The notes: a model not told the origin generated them from the sequence alone. A stretch of DNA of 64,000 bases from Bradyrhizobium sp. 200 (GCF_023100945.1 NZ_CP064689.1:1160001-1224000); one strand, 5' to 3'; counted from the stretch's first letter, positions 45,828-55,728 are shown. Numbers and translations are program-made.

Positions 45828-46943
45828 TCACGATCTGCCATTGTTGAACGTCTGCTTGAGGTCGCCGCCAAGGTAGTCCTCGACGTAGAATCTGATGATT
45901 GCAACGCGGCCGATCGCGACCAGTGGCATGGCCATCGCGATGCCCATGACGCCGAACAGCGCGCCCAGCAGCACGATCGCAACCAATGTCCAGGCGGGAG
46001 GGGTCTCGACCGCACGACGCTGGATCAGCGGGCCGATCACATAGCCTTCGATAGACTGAATGATCGTGTAGACGACGATGGCCCAAATCAGCAGGGAGGG
46101 GCCGAGCGGCATCGCCACGAGCGCGATTGGAATCGCGGCAAGGATCGGCCCGAGATAGGGGATCAAATTGGAGAGACCCGCCTGTAACCCGAGCACGAAA
46201 GGACCGGGTAGCCCGATGAGGTAGAGCGCGACCCACACGCACAGCGTCATGAGGATGATCCGGATCCACTGTCCGACTAACCACAGCCGCATCACATTGC
46301 CCATTTCATCCATGATCGCGCGTGTTCGGGCGCGGTATGATTGCTTCACCAGCATCACCAGGCTCTCGCGATGGCTGGTGGGATCGAAGGCAAAGAGGAT
46401 CCCGAGGAACAGGATCACAAGTGCGCCGGCCAGAAGGCTCGAGGCTCCGCCAAGCAAGATTTGGGCGTGGATGAGAAACCGGCCCTGATCGGAAAACAGC
46501 CACTGCGCAAAATCTCGGCCCCATTCCGGACCGAGCAGGTCGACGCCGTACGACATCAGATGGCCCTGAAGGATGTCGACCTGAGTGTCCATCACCTTCA
46601 GCAGCAGACGCGTCTGCTCCGGCAGTTTGCGCACGCCCCAGACCAGCCCAAATCCCGACAGAGCTGAGAGCAGCAGAAGCACCAGCGTCAGCCGCCAAGC
46701 GCGATTGAGAGGGAGGACTGGAGCCAGAGCCCTCGCGGAGGCATCCAGAAATGCCGCGAACAACACGCCTGCGAAGACAATGAGGAGACTCGATACCGTC
46801 TGCCACACCAGAAAAAGGGCGACGCATGCGGCGAGCAGAGCGAGTCCTGTTGCGAGAATACTGCGCCGCCCGGCGGCGGGCTGGTCGGCGGAATCATCGC
46901 GCAGCATGATCTCGCGCTTCTGTCCTGTCCTCGTATCGCTCAT
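45828..46943 (-). CDS. AI-2E family transporter (PerM/TqsA-like)
   Basis: A 371-residue membrane protein with about eight segments. The family block GLPGPFVLGLQAGLSNLIPYLGP is present, as is the C-terminal EGYVIGPLIQRRAVETPPAW. Members export AI-2 or act as Na+/H+ antiporters; the name is a family name. ATG 46943 is taken rather than 47015, since MSDTRTGQ begins the soluble N terminus. It appears to head the run AI-2E, membrane protein, DUF992, HdeD. Confidence 0.88.
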   Translation of the reverse strand: MSDTRTGQKREIMLRDDSADQPAAGRRSILATGLALLAACVALFLVWQTVSSLLIVFAGVLFAAFLDASARALAPVLPLNRAWRLTLVLLLLSALSGFGLVWGVRKLPEQTRLLLKVMDTQVDILQGHLMSYGVDLLGPEWGRDFAQWLFSDQGRFLIHAQILLGGASSLLAGALVILFLGILFAFDPTSHRESLVMLVKQSYRARTRAIMDEMGNVMRLWLVGQWIRIILMTLCVWVALYLIGLPGPFVLGLQAGLSNLIPYLGPILAAIPIALVAMPLGPSLLIWAIVVYTIIQSIEGYVIGPLIQRRAVETPPAWTLVAIVLLGALFGVMGIAMAMPLVAIGRVAIIRFYVEDYLGGDLKQTFNNGRS

Positions 46944-46971
46944 CGACGGCCAACCGCAGGGTTGAAACGAT

Positions 46972-47253
46972 CTACTGTGGTGTATGAACCTGGGTCCGAA
47001 CACGACGACTGCCAAAATGCGGATGCCTGCCGCCGCGATGACGCCAGTAGCGGTGCTTTGTCGGGTTCATGTTTGTATTGGGCGTCGCGCTCTTCGTAGT
47101 GCTCTCCGTTGTGCTTTTGGGTGCGGCTGCGCCGGCATCCTTTGGCGCGGACACGCCCTTGTCCTTCGATTGCGCCAGAGACAGGGTTGAAGAAGCAGCC
47201 CCAGCTACCAATCCGCCAAGGATCAGGGCGCCGCATACGGTTCGGATGTTCAT
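46972..47253 (-). CDS. Small exported basic protein
   Basis: A 93-residue protein with a signal peptide (CGALILGGLVAGAASSTLSLA-Q). A low-complexity Lys/Ala/Ser/Thr linker follows, and the tail is His/Arg-rich (KHRYWRHRGGRHPHFG). ATG 47253 follows GGAGG. The tail could bind metal, phosphate or nucleic acid; no family is recognised. Confidence 0.65.
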   Translation of the reverse strand: MNIRTVCGALILGGLVAGAASSTLSLAQSKDKGVSAPKDAGAAAPKSTTESTTKSATPNTNMNPTKHRYWRHRGGRHPHFGSRRVRTQVHTPQ

Positions 47254-47497
47254 AATCGCCTCCATGCGATCAGGGACAAAGACTCAAATCGAGATGGCTC
47301 CCTGATCGGCCGCGTTTGACGAAGGAGCCATGACAGAAGATGGCCTTCCAATCGGAGGTGAGGCGGGCACGGCAGGCAGGTGGAATCGCGGGATGCCGGC
47401 CAACCCTCGGCAAAGACCTTAGAGGCACCTTTCCCGTCCGCACATCAGGGATTCTCTGTAGAGAGCGAGGGCAGGAAATTGGCTGGCGGGGCCGCGT

Positions 47498-47728
47498 TCA
47501 GGTCGCCGCGACGGGGCCCGCCATGCTTTGATTGCGATTGGATGATGCTCCGGGAACAGCAATCAGAGCTACCAACACGACGCTGAAACGAAAGAATTCG
47601 CCGGCCTTCGCCAGCTCGGCCGCAATGCGCCTGGCGTACAAAATGGCCGCGTCCTGATCGGCGAGTTCGCATCCGATCCCGTCTGGAGAGAGACCGTATT
47701 TGTCGACGATGTGAAAGAAGTAACGCAT
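47498..47728 (-). CDS. DUF6894-like small protein with atypical C terminus
   Basis: A 76-residue protein. MRYFFHIVDKYGLSPDGIG and QDAAILYARRIAAELAKAGEFFR match the small DUF6894-type proteins. After SVVLVA the sequence (LIAVPGASSNRNQSMAG) departs from the usual end, as if a frameshift replaced the last residues. The ribosome site is weak. The function is unknown. Confidence 0.6.
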   Translation of the reverse strand: MRYFFHIVDKYGLSPDGIGCELADQDAAILYARRIAAELAKAGEFFRFSVVLVALIAVPGASSNRNQSMAGPVAAT

Positions 47729-47994
47729 ACCGGCGGGATTAGGTCGGGGCGCCGCCAGCTTCCAGTGACAAACGTGTAAGGGGCCTCCGCCAAAAGGATA
47801 AGAAGAGGGCGGCTGTTGCAGGTTACGCTTTGGAAAGGCGCCAGGACGGGTGCCACGAATGGCCTAGTGCATGCGGAAATCGCGGCGGAATAGGGTAATT
47901 CTACCTCCGGAACTCGGGTGATTGTCCGATATCCCGCGCGAAGGCCGAGGAATAGCTTGGCATCATGCTGCGGGCTCGAGAGGAGGCGTAAGCA

Positions 47995-48705
47995 ATGTCA
48001 AACTATGATCCGAACCTGACAGCCCCTGGCACGTCCGGCGGCGCGATCGCGGTGGACGCCGGACTGCGCGCCTACATGATGCGCATCTACAACCACATGG
48101 CTGCAGGCGTCGGCCTCACCGCCGTCGTCGCGTGGCTCACCTATCAGCTTACCGGTCCTGAATTGCTGCAGAATCCGCTGATGTGGGTCTTCATTCTGGC
48201 GCCGCTTGCGCTGGTGTTCTTCATCAGCGCGCGCATCAACACGCTGTCAGTGACAACAGCGCGGCTGCTGTTCTTCGTTTATGCAGCGCTGGTCGGCGTG
48301 TCGCTCTCGATCTTGTTCCACATCTATACCAGCGCCTCGATCACTCGCGTATTCTTCATCGCAGCCGCGACGTTCGGCGCGCTCAGCATCTTTGGATACA
48401 CCACCAGGCGCGACCTTTCCGGGCTCGGCACTTTCCTGTTCATGGGTCTGATCGGTATCATCATCGCAAGCCTGGTCAACCTGTTCCTGCGCTCGACCGG
48501 GCTCGACTGGCTGATCTCGATCGTGGGCGTCGGCGTCTTTGCCGGGCTCACGGCCTACGACACGCAGCGGATCAAAGCGATGTACGACAGCAAGGATGAC
48601 GAAACTTCCGCTGGCCGCAAGTCCGTGATTGCCGCACTTTCGCTCTACCTGAACTTCATCAACCTGTTCATGATGATGCTGCGCCTCGCCGGCACTCGAC
48701 GCTGA
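47995..48705 (+). CDS. Bax inhibitor-1/YccA family membrane protein
   Basis: A 236-residue protein with seven membrane segments and the UPF0005 end TAYDTQRIKAMYDS followed by a last helix. ATG follows GAGGAGGCG. Bacterial members conduct Ca2+ or protons or modulate proteases (YccA and FtsH); the role here is unknown. It is divergent from the DUF6894-like gene and convergent with the DUF1269 gene. Confidence 0.92.
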   Translation: MSNYDPNLTAPGTSGGAIAVDAGLRAYMMRIYNHMAAGVGLTAVVAWLTYQLTGPELLQNPLMWVFILAPLALVFFISARINTLSVTTARLLFFVYAALVGVSLSILFHIYTSASITRVFFIAAATFGALSIFGYTTRRDLSGLGTFLFMGLIGIIIASLVNLFLRSTGLDWLISIVGVGVFAGLTAYDTQRIKAMYDSKDDETSAGRKSVIAALSLYLNFINLFMMMLRLAGTRR

Positions 48706-48723
48706 GAGGTGAAGGACGGCCGT

Positions 48724-49227
48724 TCAGGCCGCCGGTCGCTCCGCCGCGCTGGCGAGTGCATCGCGCAGGGCTTTTTCTTTGGTCTCATCCAGGGACGTCG
48801 TCAGCACGATCCCTCCGGCGTCCTTGATCTCCTTGAGCACCTTGTCCGCGGTCATGTTCCTGATCAGGAGAAACAAGGCGGCGTTGCCAGTCTGGAGGCT
48901 TGCTGAGAGCTCTTTCATGAAAGAATCGTCGATGCCGAAATCGGAGGGTGCGCCGCCGAACGCGCCGGATGCTACGCCAACTGCTACACCGAGGATCGGA
49001 TGGAGGATAAGCACGGCGATCAGAAGTCCCCAGAAACTTCCCGTCATCGCGCCCACCGGAGTCGTGTTGACGAGTTGATTGAGCTTGATGCCGCCGGAAT
49101 CCGTCTTCACGGCGATCACTGCATCGCTGATTGTGATCAGATTTTCTTTTTGTAGCTTGAGTAACCGTTGACGCACTTCTTCGGCTTTCGCCTCGGACGG
49201 ATAAACGATCGCGACTAGATCGGACAT
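48724..49227 (-). CDS. DUF1269 family membrane protein
   Basis: A 167-residue protein. It starts MSDLVAIVYPSEAKAEEVRQ and holds one Gly/Ala-rich membrane hairpin (GSFWGLLIAVLILHPILGVAVGV). Both match DUF1269. ATG 49227 has a CAGGAGA site. These proteins are often near stress genes; no function is known. It is convergent with the BI-1 gene. Confidence 0.85.
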   Translation of the reverse strand: MSDLVAIVYPSEAKAEEVRQRLLKLQKENLITISDAVIAVKTDSGGIKLNQLVNTTPVGAMTGSFWGLLIAVLILHPILGVAVGVASGAFGGAPSDFGIDDSFMKELSASLQTGNAALFLLIRNMTADKVLKEIKDAGGIVLTTSLDETKEKALRDALASAAERPAA

Positions 49228-49869
49228 GGAAGGTCTCCTGGACATTTCCTGCTGGATCGAGCCCCGTCGGCGGCCAAGACTGATCCGCTGTTTGGCGCAA
49301 TGCGGCAGACTAGCCCGCAGCCCGTTGACGCGGCATCCGAGAAAACCCTCACTCGCAGGGATGAATGTTCCCGATCATCCGGCCTGGGAATCCCTCTCAC
49401 CAAGTTACCCGCCGCTGCAAGAGGCCCGCTGGCATCGACGCGCCAACCGGGAGCGCGGCTGATGGAGATCTGGGATACCAACCAGCTCAAGCCGACGACG
49501 GGATCAATCTACTAAGGGTGACGTCGATCAAGTGTCAGAAAGAGAGAGTGAATTCTCTCGAACAGACATAGCGGTTTCGCGAAAATCCGTTTCAAGCACT
49601 TTTAGTAGCTGTTGCATCGCATTTGAGCTACGCGCTCGGGCCGATGCTTCCCGGCCAGCACATCTGTGGATTGCCGGTTTCGTCTCACAGATTCGAGATT
49701 TAGCTCTTGCGGGAATACTACCTGGTGGTGTGCCCCACCTAACGGTGTATAATCAACCCACCCGAAGGGCGCGTCTTCTGATCCGGTTTCGGATTGATGC
49801 CACGCTGGCGGGGTGGGAAAGCGGCTCACGATATTCGATTCAATATTGAGAGTTGCTTGAGAAGAGTGA
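49228..49869. other. Gap upstream of the histidine kinase, no gene seen
   Basis: About 640 bases between divergent genes, with lower GC near 49510-49870. Short frames lack support. GGGAATACTACCT at about 49713-49725 resembles GGTAATTCTACCT before the BI-1 gene (about 47897-47909) and may be a regulator site. Confidence 0.4.
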
Positions 49870-51072
49870 GTGCGTATCGTGAAGTTGCATAACTCTCCAG
49901 CATGTGAGTCGAATAGAGCCAGCGTCAGAGAATGGCTGCGAATTGGCCCGGAAGAAACGAGCGACTGGCTATACTGGATGTTTGCAGCCGATCTTCTCTT
50001 TGCAGTACGCCCTTCGCACCGGGGGCGATTTACGTACGAGGGGATAAACCCGGCGTTTGAATCCGTTCTTGGCATCTCGTCGGAGGAAATCCGGGAGATG
50101 GACGTCTCTGCCTGTTTAAGCAGGGAAGACGCCAGGTCCGTTTGCGAAGCTCTCCGCGCTTGTCTTGCCGAGGGAGCAGAGGTCAGAATTCGCCATTGCC
50201 TCGCGCTTGGCGGTCCTCGGCGAACGATCGAGACGACCGTCGCTCCGATCTGCGATGCCGCAACCGGCAGCATGGTCCGCCTGATCGGCAGTCATCGCAT
50301 CCTGAGCGAAGGCTCCCTTAAGGGCGCCGCTGAAGGGATCGTCGACGCGCGGATGAATGTCAGACTGGTTTCTATTCAGGAGGAAATCCAGCAAAAAATC
50401 GCGTCGGATCTCCACGATTCGACCTGTCAGCATTTGATCGCAGCCAGCCTGGGCCTTATGCGGATCCGGGCCAGCTTGGGCGACCCCGTCAGCGCCGAGC
50501 GGCTTTGCGACGAAATCGATGCATCGATCGATGAAGCGCTCAAGGAGCTTCGGGCATTTGCCTATCTGCTGTACCCCCAGGACCTGACGATCGACGGACT
50601 GAAAGCCACGATCGAGCACTATGCCGAGGGGTTCGCAGCACGCACGTCGCTGCAGGTCAGTACCAGGATCGCGTCCGACGTGGATCGATTGCCTTACGAA
50701 AAGCAGCGCTCGCTGCTGCGGGTCGTCCAGGAAGCCCTGACGAATGTCTTCCGTCATGCTAAGGCGACGGAAGTGGAGATCGTCCTTGAGGTAGCTGACC
50801 GTCGCGTCCGGCTGACGATCAGCGATGACGGTCACGGCATGCCGGTTGCCACGTCGCGACCCGGCACCAGGGCAATATCGTTTGGCGTTGGAATTCCCGC
50901 AATGCGAGCGAGGCTGCAGCAGATCGGAGGCACGCTTGAGATCCGCTCCGGTCCGGCGATGCGGCGCTCGGGCACCATGTTGTGCGCGGTGTTTCCGCAT
51001 GATTTTGTTACCAACAGGCGCAACCGACGAAAGGCCACCTCAGTCATTACGGCTCACACAGGCACTCAATAG
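49870..51072 (+). CDS. Sensor histidine kinase, NarL-partner (HisKA_3) type with PAS-like domain
   Basis: A 400-residue cytoplasmic kinase. A PAS-like domain spans about residues 37-145. The phosphoacceptor block is IASDLHDSTCQHLIAASLGL with His182. The ATPase domain shows VVQEALTNVFRHAKA (N box), ISDDGHGMP and FGVGIPAMRARLQ. No membrane segment is visible, so it senses a cytosolic signal such as redox or a ligand. The start is GTG 49870. It is followed by two NarL-type regulators. Confidence 0.92.
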   Translation: MRIVKLHNSPACESNRASVREWLRIGPEETSDWLYWMFAADLLFAVRPSHRGRFTYEGINPAFESVLGISSEEIREMDVSACLSREDARSVCEALRACLAEGAEVRIRHCLALGGPRRTIETTVAPICDAATGSMVRLIGSHRILSEGSLKGAAEGIVDARMNVRLVSIQEEIQQKIASDLHDSTCQHLIAASLGLMRIRASLGDPVSAERLCDEIDASIDEALKELRAFAYLLYPQDLTIDGLKATIEHYAEGFAARTSLQVSTRIASDVDRLPYEKQRSLLRVVQEALTNVFRHAKATEVEIVLEVADRRVRLTISDDGHGMPVATSRPGTRAISFGVGIPAMRARLQQIGGTLEIRSGPAMRRSGTMLCAVFPHDFVTNRRNRRKATSVITAHTGTQ

Positions 51073-51165
51073 AGCCAAACGCGAATCGCCGGTGGCAGGC
51101 GGAAGTCGCCGTTTCTGGCGCCTTTCGAATTTGGCACCGTGCAAAACGACCAGGAGTGTTCTGCC

Positions 51166-51795
51166 ATGAAGCGGATTCTTATCGCTGACGATCACGAAGC
51201 GGTGCGGTCGGGGCTGCGAGCGGTGCTGCAACAACGAGTCGATTGGGAGGTCGTCGCCGAAGCAAACGACGGCAGCAAGGCAGTTGCCGCCGCGATTGAG
51301 AGCCGGCCCCACGTGGCCATCGTCGATTTCTCGATGCCGCGAATGACGGGGGTAGAGGTTGCGCGGCGGATCAGGGATCATCCGCTGCAGACGGAGGTGC
51401 TGATCTTCACGGTGCACAACTCCGGTCTGCTCGCGCAACAGGCGTTCCAGGCCGGCGCCCGCGCGTTCCTGGTGAAGTCGGATGCGAACAAGCTGCTATT
51501 GGCGGCCGTCGACTCGCTTCTGCTCCACAAACCGTTCTGCACCAGAAACTGCGTGAACGAATTGGATATCGGATCGCGTGCCGATATGGCCAGGCACCAG
51601 GGGCTCACGCCGCGAGAGCAGCTTGTCGTCAAGCTGGTTGCGGAGGGTTACAGCAACAAGGGCATCAGCGCCCTCCTGAACCTCAGCGTCAAGACAACCG
51701 AGGCGCACCGGGCGGCTGCGATGCGCAAGCTTGAGGTGAACTCGACCGCGGGGCTGGTCCGATACGCGGTTCGGGCAAGGCTCGTTGAGGCATGA
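51166..51795 (+). CDS. NarL/FixJ family response regulator 1
   Basis: A 209-residue regulator. The receiver has ADDHEAVRSG and phosphoacceptor Asp54 in VDFSMPRMTG, with Lys in FLVKSD. The LuxR helix-turn-helix is LTPREQLVVKLVAEGYSNKG. ATG 51166 follows AGGAG. It lies 93 bases downstream of the kinase and is a paralogue of the next gene. Confidence 0.93.
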   Translation: MKRILIADDHEAVRSGLRAVLQQRVDWEVVAEANDGSKAVAAAIESRPHVAIVDFSMPRMTGVEVARRIRDHPLQTEVLIFTVHNSGLLAQQAFQAGARAFLVKSDANKLLLAAVDSLLLHKPFCTRNCVNELDIGSRADMARHQGLTPREQLVVKLVAEGYSNKGISALLNLSVKTTEAHRAAAMRKLEVNSTAGLVRYAVRARLVEA

Positions 51796-52052
51796 CTATT
51801 GGCCGACGAAAGCGGAGATGACCGATAACTGTGGGAAACGGCAGGCATAGTGCTGTCTGAGGGACGTTGTGCCGCGCCGCCGCCGGGTAGGCAAAGCGTT
51901 GTCGGCAGCGAAGTGCCAAGTCCGTTTCAGTACATTCGCCGGAAAATCTCAGGGTTTTGTGGAATAACCCTTGGAACGGCGATCGGTATGATCGTTCGAC
52001 TTTGCTGCTGGCCATCCTGACAGGTCAGGGGCTGGCCTACGGGAACTACGTC

Positions 52053-52688
52053 GTGAAACGCATCGTGATTGCGGATGATCATGAAGTCGTACGTTCCGGG
52101 CTTCGTGCGATCGTTGAAACGCGCTCCAACTGGATCGTCAGTGGAGAAGCGACCAATGGCGAGCAGGCCGTCGCATTGGCCCAGCAGACGAGGCCGGACA
52201 TCGTGATCGTCGACTATTCGATGCCGCTTATGAACGGGCTGGAGGTCAGCCGCCGTCTCAAGTCGCTTCGTCTGGATACGGAAGTGCTGATCCTGACGAT
52301 GCACGAAAATGAAGATCTGCTGACCGAGGCCATTCTGGCGGGCGTCCGTGGGTTCTTGTTCAAGTCGGATGCTCGGAAACATTTGATTTCCGCGATCGAG
52401 GCGCTGCTCGACGGCAGACCTTACTTCACCAGCGTCTTGCTTGAGAAGATGCTCCACGACTACCAGATCAACAAGCAGAACAAATCGGACATGCTGCTGA
52501 CGTCGCGCGAGCAGAGCGTGGTTCAGTTGATTGCGGAAGGGCACACCAACAGGTCTATCAGCGCAATACTGAAGCTGAGTGTGAAGACCGTCGAAACTCA
52601 CCGTGCTTCGGCAATGCGCAAGCTTGGGATGTCATCGACGGCAGAGTTGGTCCGCTATGCCATCCGCAAGAAACTGGTTGCGCCTTGA
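52053..52688 (+). CDS. NarL/FixJ family response regulator 2
   Basis: A 211-residue regulator starting at GTG 52053 (KRIVIADDHEVVRSG), with Asp54 in VDYSMPLMNG, Lys in LFKSDA, and helix-turn-helix SREQSVVQLIAEGHTNRS. It is similar to the preceding regulator throughout and probably arose by duplication. A 257-base gap precedes it, room for its own promoter. Either regulator may be phosphorylated by the kinase upstream. Confidence 0.93.
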   Translation: MKRIVIADDHEVVRSGLRAIVETRSNWIVSGEATNGEQAVALAQQTRPDIVIVDYSMPLMNGLEVSRRLKSLRLDTEVLILTMHENEDLLTEAILAGVRGFLFKSDARKHLISAIEALLDGRPYFTSVLLEKMLHDYQINKQNKSDMLLTSREQSVVQLIAEGHTNRSISAILKLSVKTVETHRASAMRKLGMSSTAELVRYAIRKKLVAP

Positions 52689-52772
52689 GATACGCCTCAA
52701 TTTTGGATTTCCGCTACTTGATCTGAATGGACGGTGTGAAGATCCATAAGCTGCTCGAGATGGAGAACTGTC

Positions 52773-53894
52773 ATGCTCTACGTCGACATTCCGACTGCCG
52801 CCGATCTGAAATCACTGATCTCCCACCGCGATGACATCTGCCTGTCGATCTATCTGCGAACCTCGCCAGTGACGCAGGAGACCGCAGGCTATCGGATCGA
52901 GCTGAAGAATCTGGCAAAGCAGGGTATCCTTCAGCTCGAAGCGGCGGGTACCGACAGGCGCCGCGTTGCTGCATTGGCCGAACATCTGGACGACCTTATC
53001 GACGATGACGAGTTCTGGCGATTCCAGGCGCGCAGCCTCGCTGTGCTGGCCACGCCCGACAATATCCGGACCTTTCGTCTTCCCAACACGCTGGAGCCCG
53101 TCGTTGAGGTGTCCGATCGCTTCTTTTTGAAACCGCTGCTGCGGGCTGTCACGTTTCCCCACTCCTGTTACGTGTTGGCGCTGTCGGAAGCAACGGTCCG
53201 CGTGATCGAGGTCCCCGCGGATTTGCCTGCGACATTAGTCAAGGTCGAGGGGATGCCGAAGGGTGCTGCCAGCGCAGTAGGCCGGTCGACCCTGAATGAT
53301 CGATCTCCGAGCGGTCGCATCCAGGGCGCCGAAGGCCAGAAGGTGAGGTTGCGCCAGTTCGCACGACAGGTGGACAGTTCACTGCGCACACTGCTTGCCG
53401 GCATCGATATCCCGCTGGTGCTGGCTGCGCTTCAGCCCCTCGCATCGATCTATCGATCTGTAAATACCTATGCGCATCTGGCACCGACAGGGATCGACGG
53501 CAGCCCTGACGCGCTCACCGACGCTGAAGTTGCGGCGCGTGCCCGCACAGTACTTGACGATCTCTATCGTGACGAGATCGCGGCCTTCGCCAGCTGCTTC
53601 GAGGCGCGCGAGAACCAGGGTCGAGCGACCACCGATATCGCCCAAGCGGCTCGCGCGGCGACCTATGGGGCCATTGAAACTCTGCTGGTCGACATTAATG
53701 AAGTCGTTCCCGGAACGGTGTCCGAGGTGGATGGCCGCGCGACGTTTGCTGACAGGCCGAGCGCGGGCAGCTATGGCGTGGTCGACGAAATCGCGCGACG
53801 GGTTATCCATGCAGGTGGCCGCGTTCTCGGTGTTCGCAAAACCGACATCCCCGGAGGTAAGTCACTCGCCGCTGTCTTGCGCTATCCCATATAG
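52773..53894 (+). CDS. baeRF-type (bacterial archaeo-eukaryotic release factor-like) protein
   Basis: A 373-residue protein. The start DIPTAADLKSLISHRDDICLSIYLRT and the later blocks LAVLATPDNIRTFRLPN, RFFLKPLLRAV and YVLALSEATVRVIEVP match the baeRF group related to eRF1/aRF1 domain 2. Such proteins are predicted ribosome-associated hibernation or rescue factors; this is family inference. The ATG has a GGAGA site. It lies just downstream of the two-component genes and could be in their regulon. Confidence 0.75.
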   Translation: MLYVDIPTAADLKSLISHRDDICLSIYLRTSPVTQETAGYRIELKNLAKQGILQLEAAGTDRRRVAALAEHLDDLIDDDEFWRFQARSLAVLATPDNIRTFRLPNTLEPVVEVSDRFFLKPLLRAVTFPHSCYVLALSEATVRVIEVPADLPATLVKVEGMPKGAASAVGRSTLNDRSPSGRIQGAEGQKVRLRQFARQVDSSLRTLLAGIDIPLVLAALQPLASIYRSVNTYAHLAPTGIDGSPDALTDAEVAARARTVLDDLYRDEIAAFASCFEARENQGRATTDIAQAARAATYGAIETLLVDINEVVPGTVSEVDGRATFADRPSAGSYGVVDEIARRVIHAGGRVLGVRKTDIPGGKSLAAVLRYPI

Positions 53895-54081
53895 ACCGCG
53901 GTCATGGTCCAGTTCTGCGCGATTGATACCGGTGCCAGTTTTGCTCCGCTTCGCTTATCGGAAACAAGCAACCAAATGCGAAGGTTTAAGGACCGCTCGG
54001 TTTTGCCGATAAGCCCTCGTTGGATAGCAGCACGCAAAAGTCCGTCGCCGCCGTGGCGGATGTTGGAACAGCGGTCGCGGA

Positions 54082-55728
54082 CTACGGCTTGGAGAGGTGC
54101 TGCTTCAGCCGCGTGATGTCTTCCGCGGACCAGTCGCGAACTTCCGTCACCTCGACCCATGCGTCGATGTAGTGCGTTGGGGCATAGACATGGCCGTAGC
54201 CGATCGGCGCGTCGGTTGCCATGAACATGTCCAGCATCAGTTGAAGAAGAGTTACAACCGGATACCACCGCAATTGCGGCGACACGTCCGGGCCGCGCGG
54301 CGGCAGCATCCAGTCCGGCTCGCGATAGAGACTGCGATACTCGAAAAAGGTCGCCGGATCGCTCGCATACTGCAGGAAGACGACCCGCATCGGCCCCCAC
54401 GCGGCACTCGGACCTGAGGCCGGGTCGGCAAACTCTCCGCGCTGGTTCATGAACCGCACGAACGATCCATCGCGGAACCGGGGAAGCCAGGCCGGCGATC
54501 CGGGATTGCGACGCTCGGTGAGCCAGCGCCAGAGCCTGCTCGAATACGGCGGGCCACTCCAGAGTGCGCCGGCGAACGGGTCGCCTAGTATTTCGATCAG
54601 GTCGGTCGATTGTTCGGAATTCGCGGCGCCGAGACTGATCCCGTGCAGATAAAGTCTTGGCCGGCGGTCCTTGGGAAGCGTGATCCAGTGTCCGTAGATT
54701 TCGATGAAGAGGGCGCGTGCGACATCGGCGCCATAGCCCGGCTCCACAAGCAGGTACAGCCAACTGGCGAGATAGGAATACTGCAGGGCGACGCTCGCAA
54801 CGGCGCCGTGGTGCAGATATTCGACGCTGTCCATCGCCGCCGGGTCGACCCAGCCGGTGCCGGTCGGCGTCGCTATAACAAGCACGGATCGCTCGAATCC
54901 ACCGACACGCTTTAATTCTTCCAGTGCAAGCTTGGCGCGCAGTTCCGGCGTGTCTGCCGATCGTAGTCCGACATAGATGCGAAGAGGCTCGCGCGCTTCC
55001 CTGCCCGAAAAAGCCCTTATGGCTTCGCGGGTCGGTCCCGAGGAGATGAACTCCCGTCCCGCCCGTCCGAGCTTGTCCCAGGTGAGAAGGGAAGCACTGC
55101 TGCCGGTCTTCAGAGGGTCCGTCGGCGGCCCAGTCTCCGGTTCGATCAGTTGATCGTATTCCTGGAAGGACGCCTCTGCGACGCGCAGGGCTGTTCGGAA
55201 CAGAATTCCATTGATGACTGACCAGAACAGCGCAACCGCCGCAATGACGCCGATGACGTTGGACAGTCGCCCTGGCAGGAAGCGGCTAACTCCTGTCGCC
55301 ACGAAGCGGAGCGTCAGTCGGAAGAACCTCGCGAGCGCGATCAGGATTGCGAACACCGCCAGCGCAATTAGGCAGACCTTGAGCGGATGCACTGTGTCGA
55401 CCGACTCGAGTTCCATCAACTCGTGGATCGAATTCTGCCATCGCGCTGCCTGCCAGAGGGAGATGATCGCAACAACCGCGCAGCCGGTCGCGGCGGCGAG
55501 TTTGGCGACGCGCAGCAGGCGGCCGCTGAGCTGCAGGAGCTCCATGTAAGCCCAAAGCCAACCGCCGAACGCGCCGATGCCGTATCCGACTGTCAGAGAG
55601 CACCCTGAAAGGATCCCCTGCGTCAAAAAATTCCGTGGCAACAGCGTCGGCGTCAGAGAGGCAGCAAAAAACGTTATTCCGAGGAGAAGGCCGCCGGTAG
55701 AGAATGAATGCCAGAACCCTCTCCTCAT
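54082..55728 (-). CDS. Membrane-bound alpha/beta hydrolase (Abhydrolase_9 type)
   Basis: A 548-residue protein. The first about 180 residues hold four to five membrane segments (Abhydrolase_9_N). The catalytic part has IATPTGTGWVDPAAMDSVEYLHHG and the nucleophile elbow LYLHGISLGAANSE. The C terminus includes GHVYAPTHYIDAW with a probable catalytic His. The hydrolase family is known, but the substrate is not. Confidence 0.88.
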   Translation of the reverse strand: MRRGFWHSFSTGGLLLGITFFAASLTPTLLPRNFLTQGILSGCSLTVGYGIGAFGGWLWAYMELLQLSGRLLRVAKLAAATGCAVVAIISLWQAARWQNSIHELMELESVDTVHPLKVCLIALAVFAILIALARFFRLTLRFVATGVSRFLPGRLSNVIGVIAAVALFWSVINGILFRTALRVAEASFQEYDQLIEPETGPPTDPLKTGSSASLLTWDKLGRAGREFISSGPTREAIRAFSGREAREPLRIYVGLRSADTPELRAKLALEELKRVGGFERSVLVIATPTGTGWVDPAAMDSVEYLHHGAVASVALQYSYLASWLYLLVEPGYGADVARALFIEIYGHWITLPKDRRPRLYLHGISLGAANSEQSTDLIEILGDPFAGALWSGPPYSSRLWRWLTERRNPGSPAWLPRFRDGSFVRFMNQRGEFADPASGPSAAWGPMRVVFLQYASDPATFFEYRSLYREPDWMLPPRGPDVSPQLRWYPVVTLLQLMLDMFMATDAPIGYGHVYAPTHYIDAWVEVTEVRDWSAEDITRLKQHLSKP

